A DNA stretch of 64,000 nt, from assembly GCF_001894825.1 (NCBI RefSeq), contig NZ_BCWY01000048.1:1-64000 (forward strand), written 5' to 3'. Below are positions 23,734-30,988 of this stretch, in pieces (the first letter of the stretch is position 1; every line of letters starts with the position of its first letter). Origin of the DNA: Rhodococcus jostii NBRC 16295 (lineage in GTDB: Bacteria > Actinomycetota > Actinomycetes > Mycobacteriales > Mycobacteriaceae). The notes beneath the pieces were generated by a model that had not been told where the DNA came from, did no database searches, and worked only from the letters and a program-made list of their open reading frames with translations. A program made the translations under genes and the position numbers.

Positions 23734-24243
23734 TCACAGAACGTGTGAGCCGTACATTTCGCCGAGCGGGTCGGCGATGAGTTCGAGGCGGGCGCCGTCC
23801 GGGTCGCGGAAGTACATCGACACCTCACTGTGTTCGACGAGTTCGACGCCGGCGTCGATCAGTTTCGTGCGCAGGTGTTCCCACCGGTCGGGTTCGACGC
23901 TGATCGCGATGTGGTGGAGTCCGCCGAGCACTTCCTGATACGGACCGATGTCGAGGCCCGGGAAGTCGAAGAACGCGAGCAGGTTGCCGTTGCCGATGTC
24001 GAAGAAGAAATGCGAAGACCCGGGGTAGTCCCGGTTCTCGATCAGTTCGGTCAGCGGAAACTCGAGCAGATCCTGATAGAACCGGACGGTGCGCTCGACG
24101 TCGCTGCTGATCAGCGCGGTGTGGTGGAGTCCGCGGGCCGAGGATGCGGGCCTCGACGACACCGGCTGCAGGTGCTCGGCGCGAATCCGGTCGCGTTGCG
24201 CCGCGAATCTCTGCGAACGCTCCTGCTCGTCTGTGGTGCTCAT
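23734..24243 (-). CDS. VOC (glyoxalase/dioxygenase) superfamily protein
   Basis: A 169-residue protein with one vicinal-oxygen-chelate domain from about residue 28. Putative metal ligands are His in GLHHTALIS, His in LGGLHHIAISV and Glu in DGARLELIADP; the strand FYRDPDGARLE-type ending (YFRDPDGARLEL) is diagnostic. It could be a glyoxalase-like, extradiol-like or thiol-transferase enzyme. ATG 24243 is preceded by GAGAGG and is chosen over an upstream Met without a site. It is divergent from the marR gene, and the intergenic space holds two matching palindromes. A detoxification role under electrophile or phenolic stress is inferred. Confidence 0.85.
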   Translation of the reverse strand: MSTTDEQERSQRFAAQRDRIRAEHLQPVSSRPASSARGLHHTALISSDVERTVRFYQDLLEFPLTELIENRDYPGSSHFFFDIGNGNLLAFFDFPGLDIGPYQEVLGGLHHIAISVEPDRWEHLRTKLIDAGVELVEHSEVSMYFRDPDGARLELIADPLGEMYGSHVL

Positions 24244-24269
24244 TGCCCTGCCCCTCTCCACGGAGCGCA

Positions 24270-24327
24270 GTAGTTGCGCTTTCAACTACCACCACCATAC
24301 AGCAAGTAGTTGCGCTGTCAACTACTT
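24270..24327. promoter_or_regulatory. Two MarR-type operators in the VOC-marR divergent promoter
   Basis: GTAGTTG (24270-24276)-N6-CAACTAC (24283-24289) and AAGTAGTTG (24304-24312)-N6-CAACTACTT (24319-24327) are perfect inverted repeats with the same core and spacer, centred 36 bp apart. They cover the region between the VOC and marR starts and the same pattern recurs before yceI, which defines a small regulon. Confidence 0.8.
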
Positions 24328-24343
24328 CGGCTATGCTGGTGGC

Positions 24344-24805
24344 GTGGAACCGACCAGATGGCTCAGCGCCGAAGAACAGAACACCTGGCGCGCCTACCTG
24401 GACGCGACGCGCCTACTCCTGCAGGCGCTCGATCGGCAGCTCACCCGAGACGCAAGCATCTCGTTCACCGACTTCGAACTCCTCGTCGTGCTGTCGGAGG
24501 CGCCCCACCGGCAAATGCGGATGCGCGAACTCGCCGACGCGGTCACCACCACCCGCAGCGGCGTGACCCGGGCCATCAGCCGCCTGGTCGATGCCGGATG
24601 GGTGCGGCGCGTCGAGTGCGAGGACGACAGGCGCGGAACACTCGCCGAACTGACCGACGCCGGCGCGGAGAAGCTCGCTGCGGCCAGCCCCGGACATGTG
24701 GCGGAGGTGCGCCGGAACATGTTCGACCTGCTCAGCCCACGAGACGTCACTCTCCTCGGCCACGACTTCAGCGAAATGCGCGCCCATCTGCTGGAGAACC
24801 CCTGA
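24344..24805 (+). CDS. MarR family transcriptional regulator
   Basis: A 153-residue MarR protein. The winged helix is at about residues 45-110 (MRMRELADAVTTTRSGVTRAISRL, then GWVRRVECEDDRRGTLAELTDAG) flanked by dimerisation helices. GTG 24344 lies only 17 bases after the second operator palindrome, so binding there should block its own expression. It is divergent from the VOC/pirin operon and followed after 23 bases by the AhpD-like gene. MarR regulators of this type respond to phenolic ligands or cysteine oxidation. No Cys is present in the HTH domain except one in the wing (RVECEDD), so ligand or single-Cys redox sensing are both possible. Confidence 0.92.
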   Translation: MEPTRWLSAEEQNTWRAYLDATRLLLQALDRQLTRDASISFTDFELLVVLSEAPHRQMRMRELADAVTTTRSGVTRAISRLVDAGWVRRVECEDDRRGTLAELTDAGAEKLAAASPGHVAEVRRNMFDLLSPRDVTLLGHDFSEMRAHLLENP

Positions 24806-24828
24806 GTCGCACACCGGAAAGGCTGGTC

Positions 24829-25305
24829 ATGAGTAGCACGTCAGCGGAGAACGACCACGTTCACATCGACACCCAGAGCCCGGCCGTCTACCAGGCGCAG
24901 ATCGCCGTCGCCAAGGCCATCCGCCACGAGGCCAGGGAGGCCGGGTTCGACAGGCGATTCGTCGAACTGATCAACGTGCGCGTGTCCCAGATCAACCGCT
25001 GCGCGTACTGCCTGGACGTCCACGTCGCCGCGGCGCTGGTGGCGGGCGAGACCCAGCAGCGCCTCGCGGTCCTGCCCGCCTGGCGGGAAACCACGCTGTT
25101 CTCCGACCGCGAGGTCGCGGCGCTCACCCTGGCCGAGTCGGTCACCACCCTCCCCGATACCCACACGCAGGAGAGCGACTACTCCTTCGCGCGGCGGTTC
25201 CTGTCCGAGCGGGAGATGTCGGCGGTGAGCTGGATTGCCGTCACGATGAACGCCTTCAACCGGATCTCCATCGTCAGCCACCATCCGGTCCGGCCGAAGC
25301 AGTAA
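24829..25305 (+). CDS. AhpD/carboxymuconolactone decarboxylase family protein
   Basis: A 158-residue helical protein with the peroxidatic/redox motif CAYCLDVH (CxxC-xxxH) at about residues 58-65, the hallmark of AhpD-like alkylhydroperoxidases. The segment INVRVSQIN precedes it, as in the YCII-unrelated CMD fold. It would reduce organic hydroperoxides or act as a thiol-disulphide relay, usually as a trimer or hexamer. ATG 24829 follows GGAAAGG and the marR stop by 23 bases, so it is co-transcribed with marR and subject to the same operators. It fits an oxidative or electrophile stress regulon together with pirin, VOC and YceI. Confidence 0.9.
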   Translation: MSSTSAENDHVHIDTQSPAVYQAQIAVAKAIRHEAREAGFDRRFVELINVRVSQINRCAYCLDVHVAAALVAGETQQRLAVLPAWRETTLFSDREVAALTLAESVTTLPDTHTQESDYSFARRFLSEREMSAVSWIAVTMNAFNRISIVSHHPVRPKQ

Positions 25306-25332
25306 CACCGCAGTTCACCTGCATTTCCCAGA

Positions 25333-25390
25333 TTTTAGTTGACTCCGCAACCACTTCGGTCTACCTTAGTAGTTGCAGATTCAATTACTT
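25333..25390 (+). promoter_or_regulatory. MarR-type operators in front of the YceI gene
   Basis: TAGTAGTTG (25367-25375)-N6-CAATTACTT (25382-25390) matches the marR-region palindrome with two changes. A weaker copy with half-site AGTTG-N6-CAACCACTT (25337-25356) lies 34 bp upstream, the same two-site spacing as at marR. This places yceI in the same regulon. Confidence 0.7.
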
Positions 25391-25430
25391 CATTGTTTCG
25401 AGTGCTCGTTCGACAGCCCAAGGAGTTTTC

Positions 25431-25985
25431 ATGACCACCGCCACCGCCACCCTGCCCAACCTCACCGCCGGAACCTGGACCATCGACTCGGTCCACTCCA
25501 CCGTCGGCTTCTCCGTCCGCCACCTGATGGTCAGCAAGGTCCGCGGCACGTTCAACGACTTCACCGGCGCGATCACCGTCGCCGAAGACGGCACCGCCAC
25601 CGTCACCGCCGACATCCAGGTGGCGTCCATCGACACCAAGAACACCGACCGCGACGCCCACATCAAGTCGGCCGACTTCTTCGACGCCGAGCAGTACCCC
25701 ACCGCCACCTTCACCTCCACCGCCGTCCGCGCCAAGGGCGACGACTACGTGGTCGAGGGCGAATTCACGCTCCACGGCGTCACCCGCCCCGTCGAGCTCG
25801 CCCTCGAATTCGGCGGCGTCAACCCCGGCATGGGCAACGGCCCGGTCGCCGGCTTCGAAGCCACCACCGTCCTCAACCGCAAGGACTTCGGCATCACCAT
25901 CGACATGCCCCTCGAAGGCGGCGGCGCCGTCGTCGGCGACAAGATCACCATCACCCTCGAGATCGAGGCCGGCCTCCAGGCCTGA
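25431..25985 (+). CDS. YceI family lipid-binding protein
   Basis: A 184-residue YceI/lipocalin-like beta-barrel protein: GTWTIDSVHSTVGFSVRHLMVSKVRGTF opening, AHIKSADFFDAEQYP in the middle and GVTRPVELALEFGG near the end are all family hallmarks. There is no signal peptide, so it is cytoplasmic, unlike the E. coli periplasmic form. YceI proteins bind isoprenoid or amide-lipid ligands; the precise function is uncertain. It is monocistronic with a strong terminator 15 bases after the stop and carries MarR-type operators upstream. Confidence 0.93.
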   Translation: MTTATATLPNLTAGTWTIDSVHSTVGFSVRHLMVSKVRGTFNDFTGAITVAEDGTATVTADIQVASIDTKNTDRDAHIKSADFFDAEQYPTATFTSTAVRAKGDDYVVEGEFTLHGVTRPVELALEFGGVNPGMGNGPVAGFEATTVLNRKDFGITIDMPLEGGGAVVGDKITITLEIEAGLQA

Positions 25986-26000
25986 CCCTTTCCTCGCAGC

Positions 26001-26039
26001 GCGCGCCCCGTCATCCACCACTCGGATGGCGGGGCGCGC
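26001..26039 (+). terminator. Strong stem-loop terminator after the YceI gene
   Basis: A 16-bp stem (26001-26016 with 26024-26039, one G-U pair) with a seven-base loop follows the yceI stop by 15 bases. Confidence 0.85.
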
Positions 26040-26155
26040 GTCGTTAAATCGGGGCAACACTTTCGATCGACGTGATCCAGGTCATTGTGATCTTGGTCAG
26101 GCTCGAGCAACTCTGACTCCTTCGATATCGGCGACTGCGAAACGAAGGTGATCAC

Positions 26156-26395
26156 ATGGGCAGCGAATCCGAACTCTCGTTCGCACTCGACCTCACGCTG
26201 GACGAAGCTCGGCGGCGCACCGCTGTACTCGAAGCAATCGGCGAGGACTGGGACCCGGTGGCCGTGCTCGCCGAGGAAGAGCGGGCCTACGACATGCTCT
26301 ACAGCGGTCTCGACCCCGAGCAGCAGCGCATCTACGACGAGCTGGTCCAGGCGGGTGTGCTCCCGGATCGGACGGTGGGCCGTGTTACCGATTGA
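26156..26395 (+). CDS. Small conserved actinobacterial protein (DUF6400-like), 79 aa
   Basis: A 79-residue acidic helical protein. The central phrase EDWDPVAVLAEEERAYDMLYSGL followed by DPEQQRIYDELVQAGVLP is one I recognise from a conserved actinobacterial family, probably DUF6400; no function is established. ATG 26156 lies seven bases after GAAGGTG. Its last 14 bases overlap the start of the following small Cys-rich gene, indicating translational coupling. Nothing suggests a membrane location. Confidence 0.7.
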   Translation: MGSESELSFALDLTLDEARRRTAVLEAIGEDWDPVAVLAEEERAYDMLYSGLDPEQQRIYDELVQAGVLPDRTVGRVTD

Positions 26396-26618
26396 TCCGA
26401 CCGCGGACTTCTCCCGTCGCGCCTGGTTGCCCTGCCCGGGCTGCGACCACGGCTCGGACTGCCGCGACTGCGGGTCGGGCCGCAACTGCGACCGGCACTG
26501 GCAGTACCTGCTGAGCAATCAGGGGACCCACGTCCACCTGCAGTGCCCCGACTGCGCGCACCTGTGGAACATCGATACCCGCCACGGACGGCCGCGGCGG
26601 CGACCGAAGGCGGCGTAG
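26382..26618 (+). CDS. Small Cys-rich zinc-ribbon-like protein, 78 aa
   Basis: A 78-residue protein starting at GTG 26382 inside the end of the preceding gene in another frame. It contains CPGC, then C-x2-C and CDRHW, and a second CPDC, so up to eight Cys plus His residues could bind two zinc ions (residues about 18-60). The C-terminus is basic (HGRPRRRPKAA), suggesting nucleic-acid binding. The high third-position GC and the tight coupling support a real gene. Function unknown; it may partner with the 79-residue protein. Alternative: a redox-sensing metal site. Confidence 0.6.
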   Translation: MLPIDPTADFSRRAWLPCPGCDHGSDCRDCGSGRNCDRHWQYLLSNQGTHVHLQCPDCAHLWNIDTRHGRPRRRPKAA

Positions 26619-26636
26619 CGGCCGTTCCGCCTCGTC

Positions 26637-27419
26637 TCACCCTCGACTGCGCGGCCTGTCGGTGAGCAGTTGGGTGAGCCGGTGCGCCTCGCGGAGGAGG
26701 AGTTCTCCCAGTTCCCGGCGTCGCTCCTCGCGGAACCGGCTTTCGACACCGGTGATGCTCAGGGCCCACGCCGGCGATCCCTGGGCGTCGAAGACGGCGG
26801 CGCCCATTCCCCAGCTGCCCTCGACGAGGAGTCCGGGGTTGACTGCGTACCCGTTGAGGCGTGTCTCCGCGATGCGGTCGGCGATCTCGTCCCGGCTGTG
26901 CCGGTTCCCCCACTGGCCGGTGACGTCCGCGCGGGTCAGATAGTCGTCGACCTCGCGGTCCGGCATGTGCGACAGGATGACCAACCCTGCCGACGCCACC
27001 CCGAGCGGGAGGCGGATGCCGACGTACAGCACGTGCGAACGCAGCGGGAAGCTGCCTTCCTCACTGGCGATGCACACCGTCTCGTCGCCGCGACGGGCCG
27101 ACAGGTAGGCGCTCTCGCCAGTCTCGCGGGCGAGGTCACGCAAGATGCCGCGGGACCGGTCGGTGATGTCGTACCGACTCGCGGCGAGTGATCCGAGGAG
27201 ATACAGCTCGGGGCCGAGCGACCATTTGCCCGACTTCTGGTCGCGGTCGACCAGCCCCTCCTCGGCGAGGGAGACGAGCAGGCGATGCACCGTGGGACGC
27301 GCGAGACCGGTCTCGCGTGCCAGTGCGGTCGTCGAGGATCCCGACGTGTCGAGGGCTCCGATGGCCCGGAGGAGGGCACTCACCCGTTGGATCACCTGCG
27401 GCCGCTGCGCGTCGTCCAT
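26637..27419 (-). CDS. IclR family transcriptional regulator
   Basis: A 260-residue IclR regulator. The winged helix is at residues 1-70 (VIQRVSALLRAIGALDTSGSS, then LARPTVHRLLVSLAEEGLVDRD) and the GAF-like effector domain at about 90-250, with ESAYLSARRGDETVCIASEE, LPLGVASAGLVILSHM and GSWGMGAAVFDAQG. ATG 27419 was chosen over upstream in-frame starts because the HTH begins immediately and the operator lies just upstream. It is divergent from scoA-scoB-thiolase, which it probably controls in response to an acyl or keto acid. Two 15-bp matching boxes lie in the shared intergenic region. Confidence 0.92.
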   Translation of the reverse strand: MDDAQRPQVIQRVSALLRAIGALDTSGSSTTALARETGLARPTVHRLLVSLAEEGLVDRDQKSGKWSLGPELYLLGSLAASRYDITDRSRGILRDLARETGESAYLSARRGDETVCIASEEGSFPLRSHVLYVGIRLPLGVASAGLVILSHMPDREVDDYLTRADVTGQWGNRHSRDEIADRIAETRLNGYAVNPGLLVEGSWGMGAAVFDAQGSPAWALSITGVESRFREERRRELGELLLREAHRLTQLLTDRPRSRG

Positions 27420-27432
27420 CACCGCAGTATAC

Positions 27433-27447
27433 GTCCACTGAGTGAAC
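27433..27447. promoter_or_regulatory. IclR box next to the iclR start
   Basis: GTCCACTGAGTGAAC is a near-perfect 15-bp palindrome 14 bases upstream of the iclR ATG. It matches the box at 27548 at 12 of 15 positions. Probable autoregulatory site. Confidence 0.55.
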
Positions 27448-27547
27448 ACTCGCGTCCGCAACGTCCAGACCGTGATCACTGTCGCCGAATCCCTTGAAAT
27501 GCATGCAGAGACCCTTTTTAGTGGAGTGGAACACCCCACGTACCAAC

Positions 27548-27562
27548 GTCCACTCAATGGAC
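27548..27562. promoter_or_regulatory. IclR box in front of scoA
   Basis: GTCCACTCAATGGAC has GTCCA/TGGAC arms and lies 56 bases upstream of the scoA start. It shares the GTCCACTSARTGRAC pattern with the box at 27433, and a related half-site occurs near 27521. Confidence 0.6.
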
Positions 27563-27618
27563 GAACTGTCGCGGGAAAGAGGTTTCGCCGGGTTCGGCGG
27601 CCAGAAGAAAGGATGCAC

Positions 27619-28386
27619 ATGGGATCGAGAGTGTTCGACACCCCGGAAGCAGCTGTCGCGGACGTGTCCGACGGCGCGACGATCGCCGTCGGCGGGTTCG
27701 GCCTGTGCGGAATCCCCGACGCACTGATCCGCGCGCTCGCCGACTCGGGTGTCGGCAACCTCGAGGTCTACTCCAACAACTGCGGTGTGGACGACCACGG
27801 GCTCGGAATTCTGCTCGGCGCCCGTCAGATTCGCCGCGTCACCGCGTCGTACGTCGGCGAGAACAAGGAGTTCGCCCGCCAGTACCTGGCCGGTGAACTC
27901 GAGGTGGAGCTGACCCCGCAGGGCACCCTGGCCGAACGTCTGCGCGCCGGCGGAGCGGGCATCCCCGCCTTCTTCACCCCCGCCGGGGTCGGAAGCCCCG
28001 TCGCCGACGGTGGCCTGCCCTGGCGTTACGCCGACGACGGCTCGGTCGCGCTCGCGTCGCCCCCGAAGGAGACCCGCGTCTTCGGCGACAAGCGCTACGT
28101 CCTCGAACTCGGCATCACCGCCGACTTCGCGCTCGTCCACGCACTGCGCGGCGATACCGCCGGCAACCTGGTGTTCGACAAGACGGCCCTGAACTTCAAC
28201 CCCCTCGCCGCGATGGCCGGCAAGGTCACCATCGCGCAGGTCGAGGAACTCGTCCCCGCCGGCACCATCGACCCCGCGCAGGTGCACCTGCCCGGAGTCT
28301 TCGTTCAACGCATCGTCGAGACCGGCCCTCAGAACAAGCGGATCGAGAAGCGGACAGTCAGCAGCACGGAAGGAGCCACTCGATGA
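27619..28386 (+). CDS. scoA: 3-oxoacid CoA-transferase subunit A
   Basis: A 255-residue alpha subunit of a type I CoA-transferase (succinyl-CoA:3-ketoacid or 3-oxoadipate type). It has the CoA-binding GGFGLCGIPDALI motif near the N-terminus, EVYSNNCGVDD, and the conserved ETRVFGDKRYVLE and GNLVFDKTALNFNP segments. ATG 27619 is preferred: AAAGGA lies five bases upstream, whereas ATG 27613 is within that site. The stop overlaps the scoB start (ATGA). With the thiolase downstream it should convert acetoacetate to acetoacetyl-CoA and then acetyl-CoA. The adjacent IclR makes a beta-ketoadipate role (PcaI) a real alternative. Confidence 0.92.
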   Translation: MGSRVFDTPEAAVADVSDGATIAVGGFGLCGIPDALIRALADSGVGNLEVYSNNCGVDDHGLGILLGARQIRRVTASYVGENKEFARQYLAGELEVELTPQGTLAERLRAGGAGIPAFFTPAGVGSPVADGGLPWRYADDGSVALASPPKETRVFGDKRYVLELGITADFALVHALRGDTAGNLVFDKTALNFNPLAAMAGKVTIAQVEELVPAGTIDPAQVHLPGVFVQRIVETGPQNKRIEKRTVSSTEGATR

Positions 28387-29045
28387 CCGGCACCAACGGA
28401 TGGACACGTGAGCAGATGGCCGCCCGCGCGGCCGCGGAAATGGTCGACGGCGAGTACGTCAACCTCGGCATCGGCCTTCCGACGCTCATTCCCGGGTACC
28501 TCGGCACCGACGTGAACGTCACCCTCCACTCGGAGAACGGGATCCTCGGCACCGGCCCGTACCCGACCGAGGAGAACATCGACGCCGACCTGATCAACGC
28601 GGGCAAGGAAACGGTCACCGTGAACGCCGGCGCCGCGTTCTTCGACTCCGCGTTGTCGTTCGGCATGATCCGCGGCGGCCACATCGACACCGCCGTCCTC
28701 GGCGGCATGCAGGTCTCCCGCACCGGCGACCTCGCCAACTGGATGGTCCCCGGAAAGATGGTCAAGGGCATGGGCGGCGCGATGGACCTCGTGCACGGCG
28801 CCAGCCGCGTCATCGTCCTCATGGAACACACCGACCGCGACGGCAACCCCAAGATCCTCGACACCTGCACCCTGCCGCTGACCGGCCAGGGCGTCGTCAA
28901 CCGGATCATCACCAACCTCGCCGTCATCGACGTGGTCGGCGACGGCACCCTCGCCCTGCGTGAGATCGCCCCCGGCGTCACCGTCGACGACGTCGTCGCG
29001 GCCACCGGAGCCCCCCTCGATATCCGCGAATCCGTTCTCGTCTGA
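28383..29045 (+). CDS. scoB: 3-oxoacid CoA-transferase subunit B
   Basis: A 220-residue beta subunit carrying the catalytic glutamate: Glu51 in the SENGILGTGPYP motif, which forms the glutamyl-CoA thioester. GLPTLIP and GGHIDTAVLGGMQVS are further family signatures. Its start overlaps the scoA stop by four bases, ensuring stoichiometric production of the two subunits. The thiolase gene follows after 32 bases. The complex is cytoplasmic and transfers CoA from succinyl-CoA (or acetyl-CoA) to a 3-oxoacid. Confidence 0.94.
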   Translation: MTGTNGWTREQMAARAAAEMVDGEYVNLGIGLPTLIPGYLGTDVNVTLHSENGILGTGPYPTEENIDADLINAGKETVTVNAGAAFFDSALSFGMIRGGHIDTAVLGGMQVSRTGDLANWMVPGKMVKGMGGAMDLVHGASRVIVLMEHTDRDGNPKILDTCTLPLTGQGVVNRIITNLAVIDVVGDGTLALREIAPGVTVDDVVAATGAPLDIRESVLV

Positions 29046-29077
29046 ACGACATTCGTCACTACCTGAAGGACACTTTC

Positions 29078-30277
29078 ATGACTTCTTCCACCAGGTCCGT
29101 CATCGTCGCCGGCGCCCGGACCCCGGTCGGCCGCCTCACCGGTTCGCTGTCCAGCCTGTCCGGATCCGACCTCGGCGGCATCGCTATCAAGGGCGCCCTC
29201 GACAAGGCCGGGGTGGCGCCGGAACTGGTGGAGTACGTGATCATGGGGCAGGTCCTCACCGCCGGCGCCGGTCAGATCCCGGCCCGGCAGGCGGCGGTCG
29301 CGGCGGGCATCCCGATGTCGGTGCCCGCCGTGACCGTCAACAAGGTGTGCCTGTCGGGTCTCGACGCCATCGCCCTCGCCGACCAGCTGATCCGCGCCGG
29401 CGAGTTCGACGTCGTCGTCGCCGGTGGGCAGGAGTCGATGTCCCAGGCACCGCACCTGCTCCCCGGTTCCCGGGGCGGTTTCAAGTACGGCGACACCGCT
29501 CTCGTCGACCACCTCGCCTACGACGGCCTGTACGACATTTTCACCGACCAGGCGATGGGCGCGCTGACCGAGGACCGGAACGCGAACACCGACAAGATCG
29601 GTCGCGAAGAGCAGGACGCATTCGCCGCCGCCTCACATCAGCGCGCCGCAGCAGCGTGGAAGAACGGACTCTTCGACGACGAGGTCGTTCCCGTGTCCAT
29701 CCCGCAGCGCAAGGGCGATCCGCTCGTCGTCACCGAGGACGAGGGGATCCGCGCCGACACCACCGCCGAGTCGCTGTCGAAGCTGCGGCCCGCATTCAGC
29801 AAGAACGGCACCGTCACCGCGGGTTCCGCGTCGCAGATCTCCGACGGCGCCGCGGCCGTCGTGGTGATGAGCAAGGCCAAGGCCGAGGAACTCGGACTCG
29901 AATGGCTCGCCGAGATCGGCGCCCACGGCGTCGTCGCCGGACCGGACTCGACGCTCCAGCAGCAGCCCGCCAACGCGATCGACAAGGCCTGCGCCCGTGA
30001 GGGTCTCGACCCCTCGGCCCTCGACCTCGTCGAGATCAACGAGGCGTTCGCCGCCGTCGGCATCGAGTCGACCCGGCAACTCGGGGTCGATCCGTCGAGG
30101 GTCAATGTCAACGGCGGTGCCATCGCGATCGGGCACCCGCTCGGCATGTCCGGGGCACGCGTCGTGCTGCACCTCGCACTCGAGCTGAAACGACGCGGCG
30201 GCGGAACCGGTGCCGCTGCCCTCTGCGGCGGCGGCGGACAGGGCGACGCCCTGATCCTCCACGTGCCGGGAGAGTGA
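29078..30277 (+). CDS. Acetyl-CoA C-acetyltransferase (thiolase)
   Basis: A 399-residue biosynthetic/degradative thiolase. The acyl-accepting Cys91 is in NKVCLSGLDAI, the catalytic His in GGAIAIGHPLGMSGAR and the second Cys in AALCGGGGQGDA. It would cleave acetoacetyl-CoA (or 3-oxoadipyl-CoA) formed by ScoAB to acetyl-CoA products. It follows scoB by 32 bases in the same operon under the divergent IclR. The order transferase A-B-thiolase parallels ato and pcaIJF arrangements. The short acyl pocket residues cannot be resolved by eye, so the substrate is open. Confidence 0.93.
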   Translation: MTSSTRSVIVAGARTPVGRLTGSLSSLSGSDLGGIAIKGALDKAGVAPELVEYVIMGQVLTAGAGQIPARQAAVAAGIPMSVPAVTVNKVCLSGLDAIALADQLIRAGEFDVVVAGGQESMSQAPHLLPGSRGGFKYGDTALVDHLAYDGLYDIFTDQAMGALTEDRNANTDKIGREEQDAFAAASHQRAAAAWKNGLFDDEVVPVSIPQRKGDPLVVTEDEGIRADTTAESLSKLRPAFSKNGTVTAGSASQISDGAAAVVVMSKAKAEELGLEWLAEIGAHGVVAGPDSTLQQQPANAIDKACAREGLDPSALDLVEINEAFAAVGIESTRQLGVDPSRVNVNGGAIAIGHPLGMSGARVVLHLALELKRRGGGTGAAALCGGGGQGDALILHVPGE

Positions 30278-30287
30278 CCATCACTCT

Positions 30288-30321
30288 CGCGCAGTAGGTT
30301 TCACCGCGCAGTTGGTTTCAC
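30288..30321. repeat. Tandem 17-bp direct repeat
   Basis: CGCGCAGTAGGTTTCAC (30288-30304) is immediately followed by CGCGCAGTTGGTTTCAC (30305-30321), one mismatch. It occupies most of the 48-base gap between the convergent thiolase and crotonase genes. Slippage duplication is the simplest origin; a role in transcription termination is possible but unsupported. Confidence 0.7.
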
Positions 30322-30325
30322 GTCG

Positions 30326-30988
30326 TCATGATCGACCCGCTGCGAGGGCGGTGACGACCGGCGCGAACATGGTGGCCTTGATCGCACCGAGCGTGCCGGA
30401 GTCCTTCCCCGCGAGCGGGGTGATCAGGTCGACGGCGGCGGACAGGACCGCACCTTCGGGTGCGGTCCCGTCGACCAGCCCACCGGTGTGCGCTTCGGCG
30501 CCGCCGTAACGATGACCGGTGGTCATCGCGGTGATCGCGGTCTGCGGCCTCAGCTTGGCCTGGATCAGCGCCGCCATTCCCGGGGTGAACGGAATGTGGA
30601 TGTCGACCTCGGGGAAGCAGTAGTACCCACGATCCGAACGCATCACGCGGTAGTCGTGGGCGATTCCGAGCATGGCACCGGCGCCGAACGCGTGCCCGTT
30701 CACAGCGGCGACCGTCGGCAGCGGCAACGTCAGAATGCGGCTGAACAGGGCCTGGACGCGCCCGACGTACCAGTCGGCGCGGTCGCCGTTGGCCATCAGC
30801 CAGTCCAGGTCGAGACCGTTGGAGTAGAACTTCCCCGTTGCCGTGGTGACCAGGGCCTGCGCCCCGTGCTCGTGTGCATCGTCGAGGAGCCGGTCGACCG
30901 TGTCGAGCCATTCGAGGGAAAACCGGTTCTCGTCGTCGCCGAAGTCGAGAACGGCGATCTTGTCCCGGTAGGTCAGCGTGGCAGTCAT
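30326..30988 (-). CDS. Enoyl-CoA hydratase/isomerase family protein
   Basis: A 220-residue crotonase-fold protein, shorter than typical bacterial hydratases (about 260). The oxyanion-hole regions are KFYSNGLDLDWL and NGHAFGAGAMLGIAHDYRVM, and the acidic catalytic region reads YYCFPEVDIHIPF. These features resemble Delta3-Delta2-enoyl-CoA isomerases of the peroxisomal type more than hydratases. The ATG overlaps the stop of the upstream TetR gene (TGATG), so the pair is an autoregulated two-gene operon. It probably acts in unsaturated fatty acid or acyl-CoA oxidation; the exact reaction is uncertain. Confidence 0.85.
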   Translation of the reverse strand: MTATLTYRDKIAVLDFGDDENRFSLEWLDTVDRLLDDAHEHGAQALVTTATGKFYSNGLDLDWLMANGDRADWYVGRVQALFSRILTLPLPTVAAVNGHAFGAGAMLGIAHDYRVMRSDRGYYCFPEVDIHIPFTPGMAALIQAKLRPQTAITAMTTGHRYGGAEAHTGGLVDGTAPEGAVLSAAVDLITPLAGKDSGTLGAIKATMFAPVVTALAAGRS

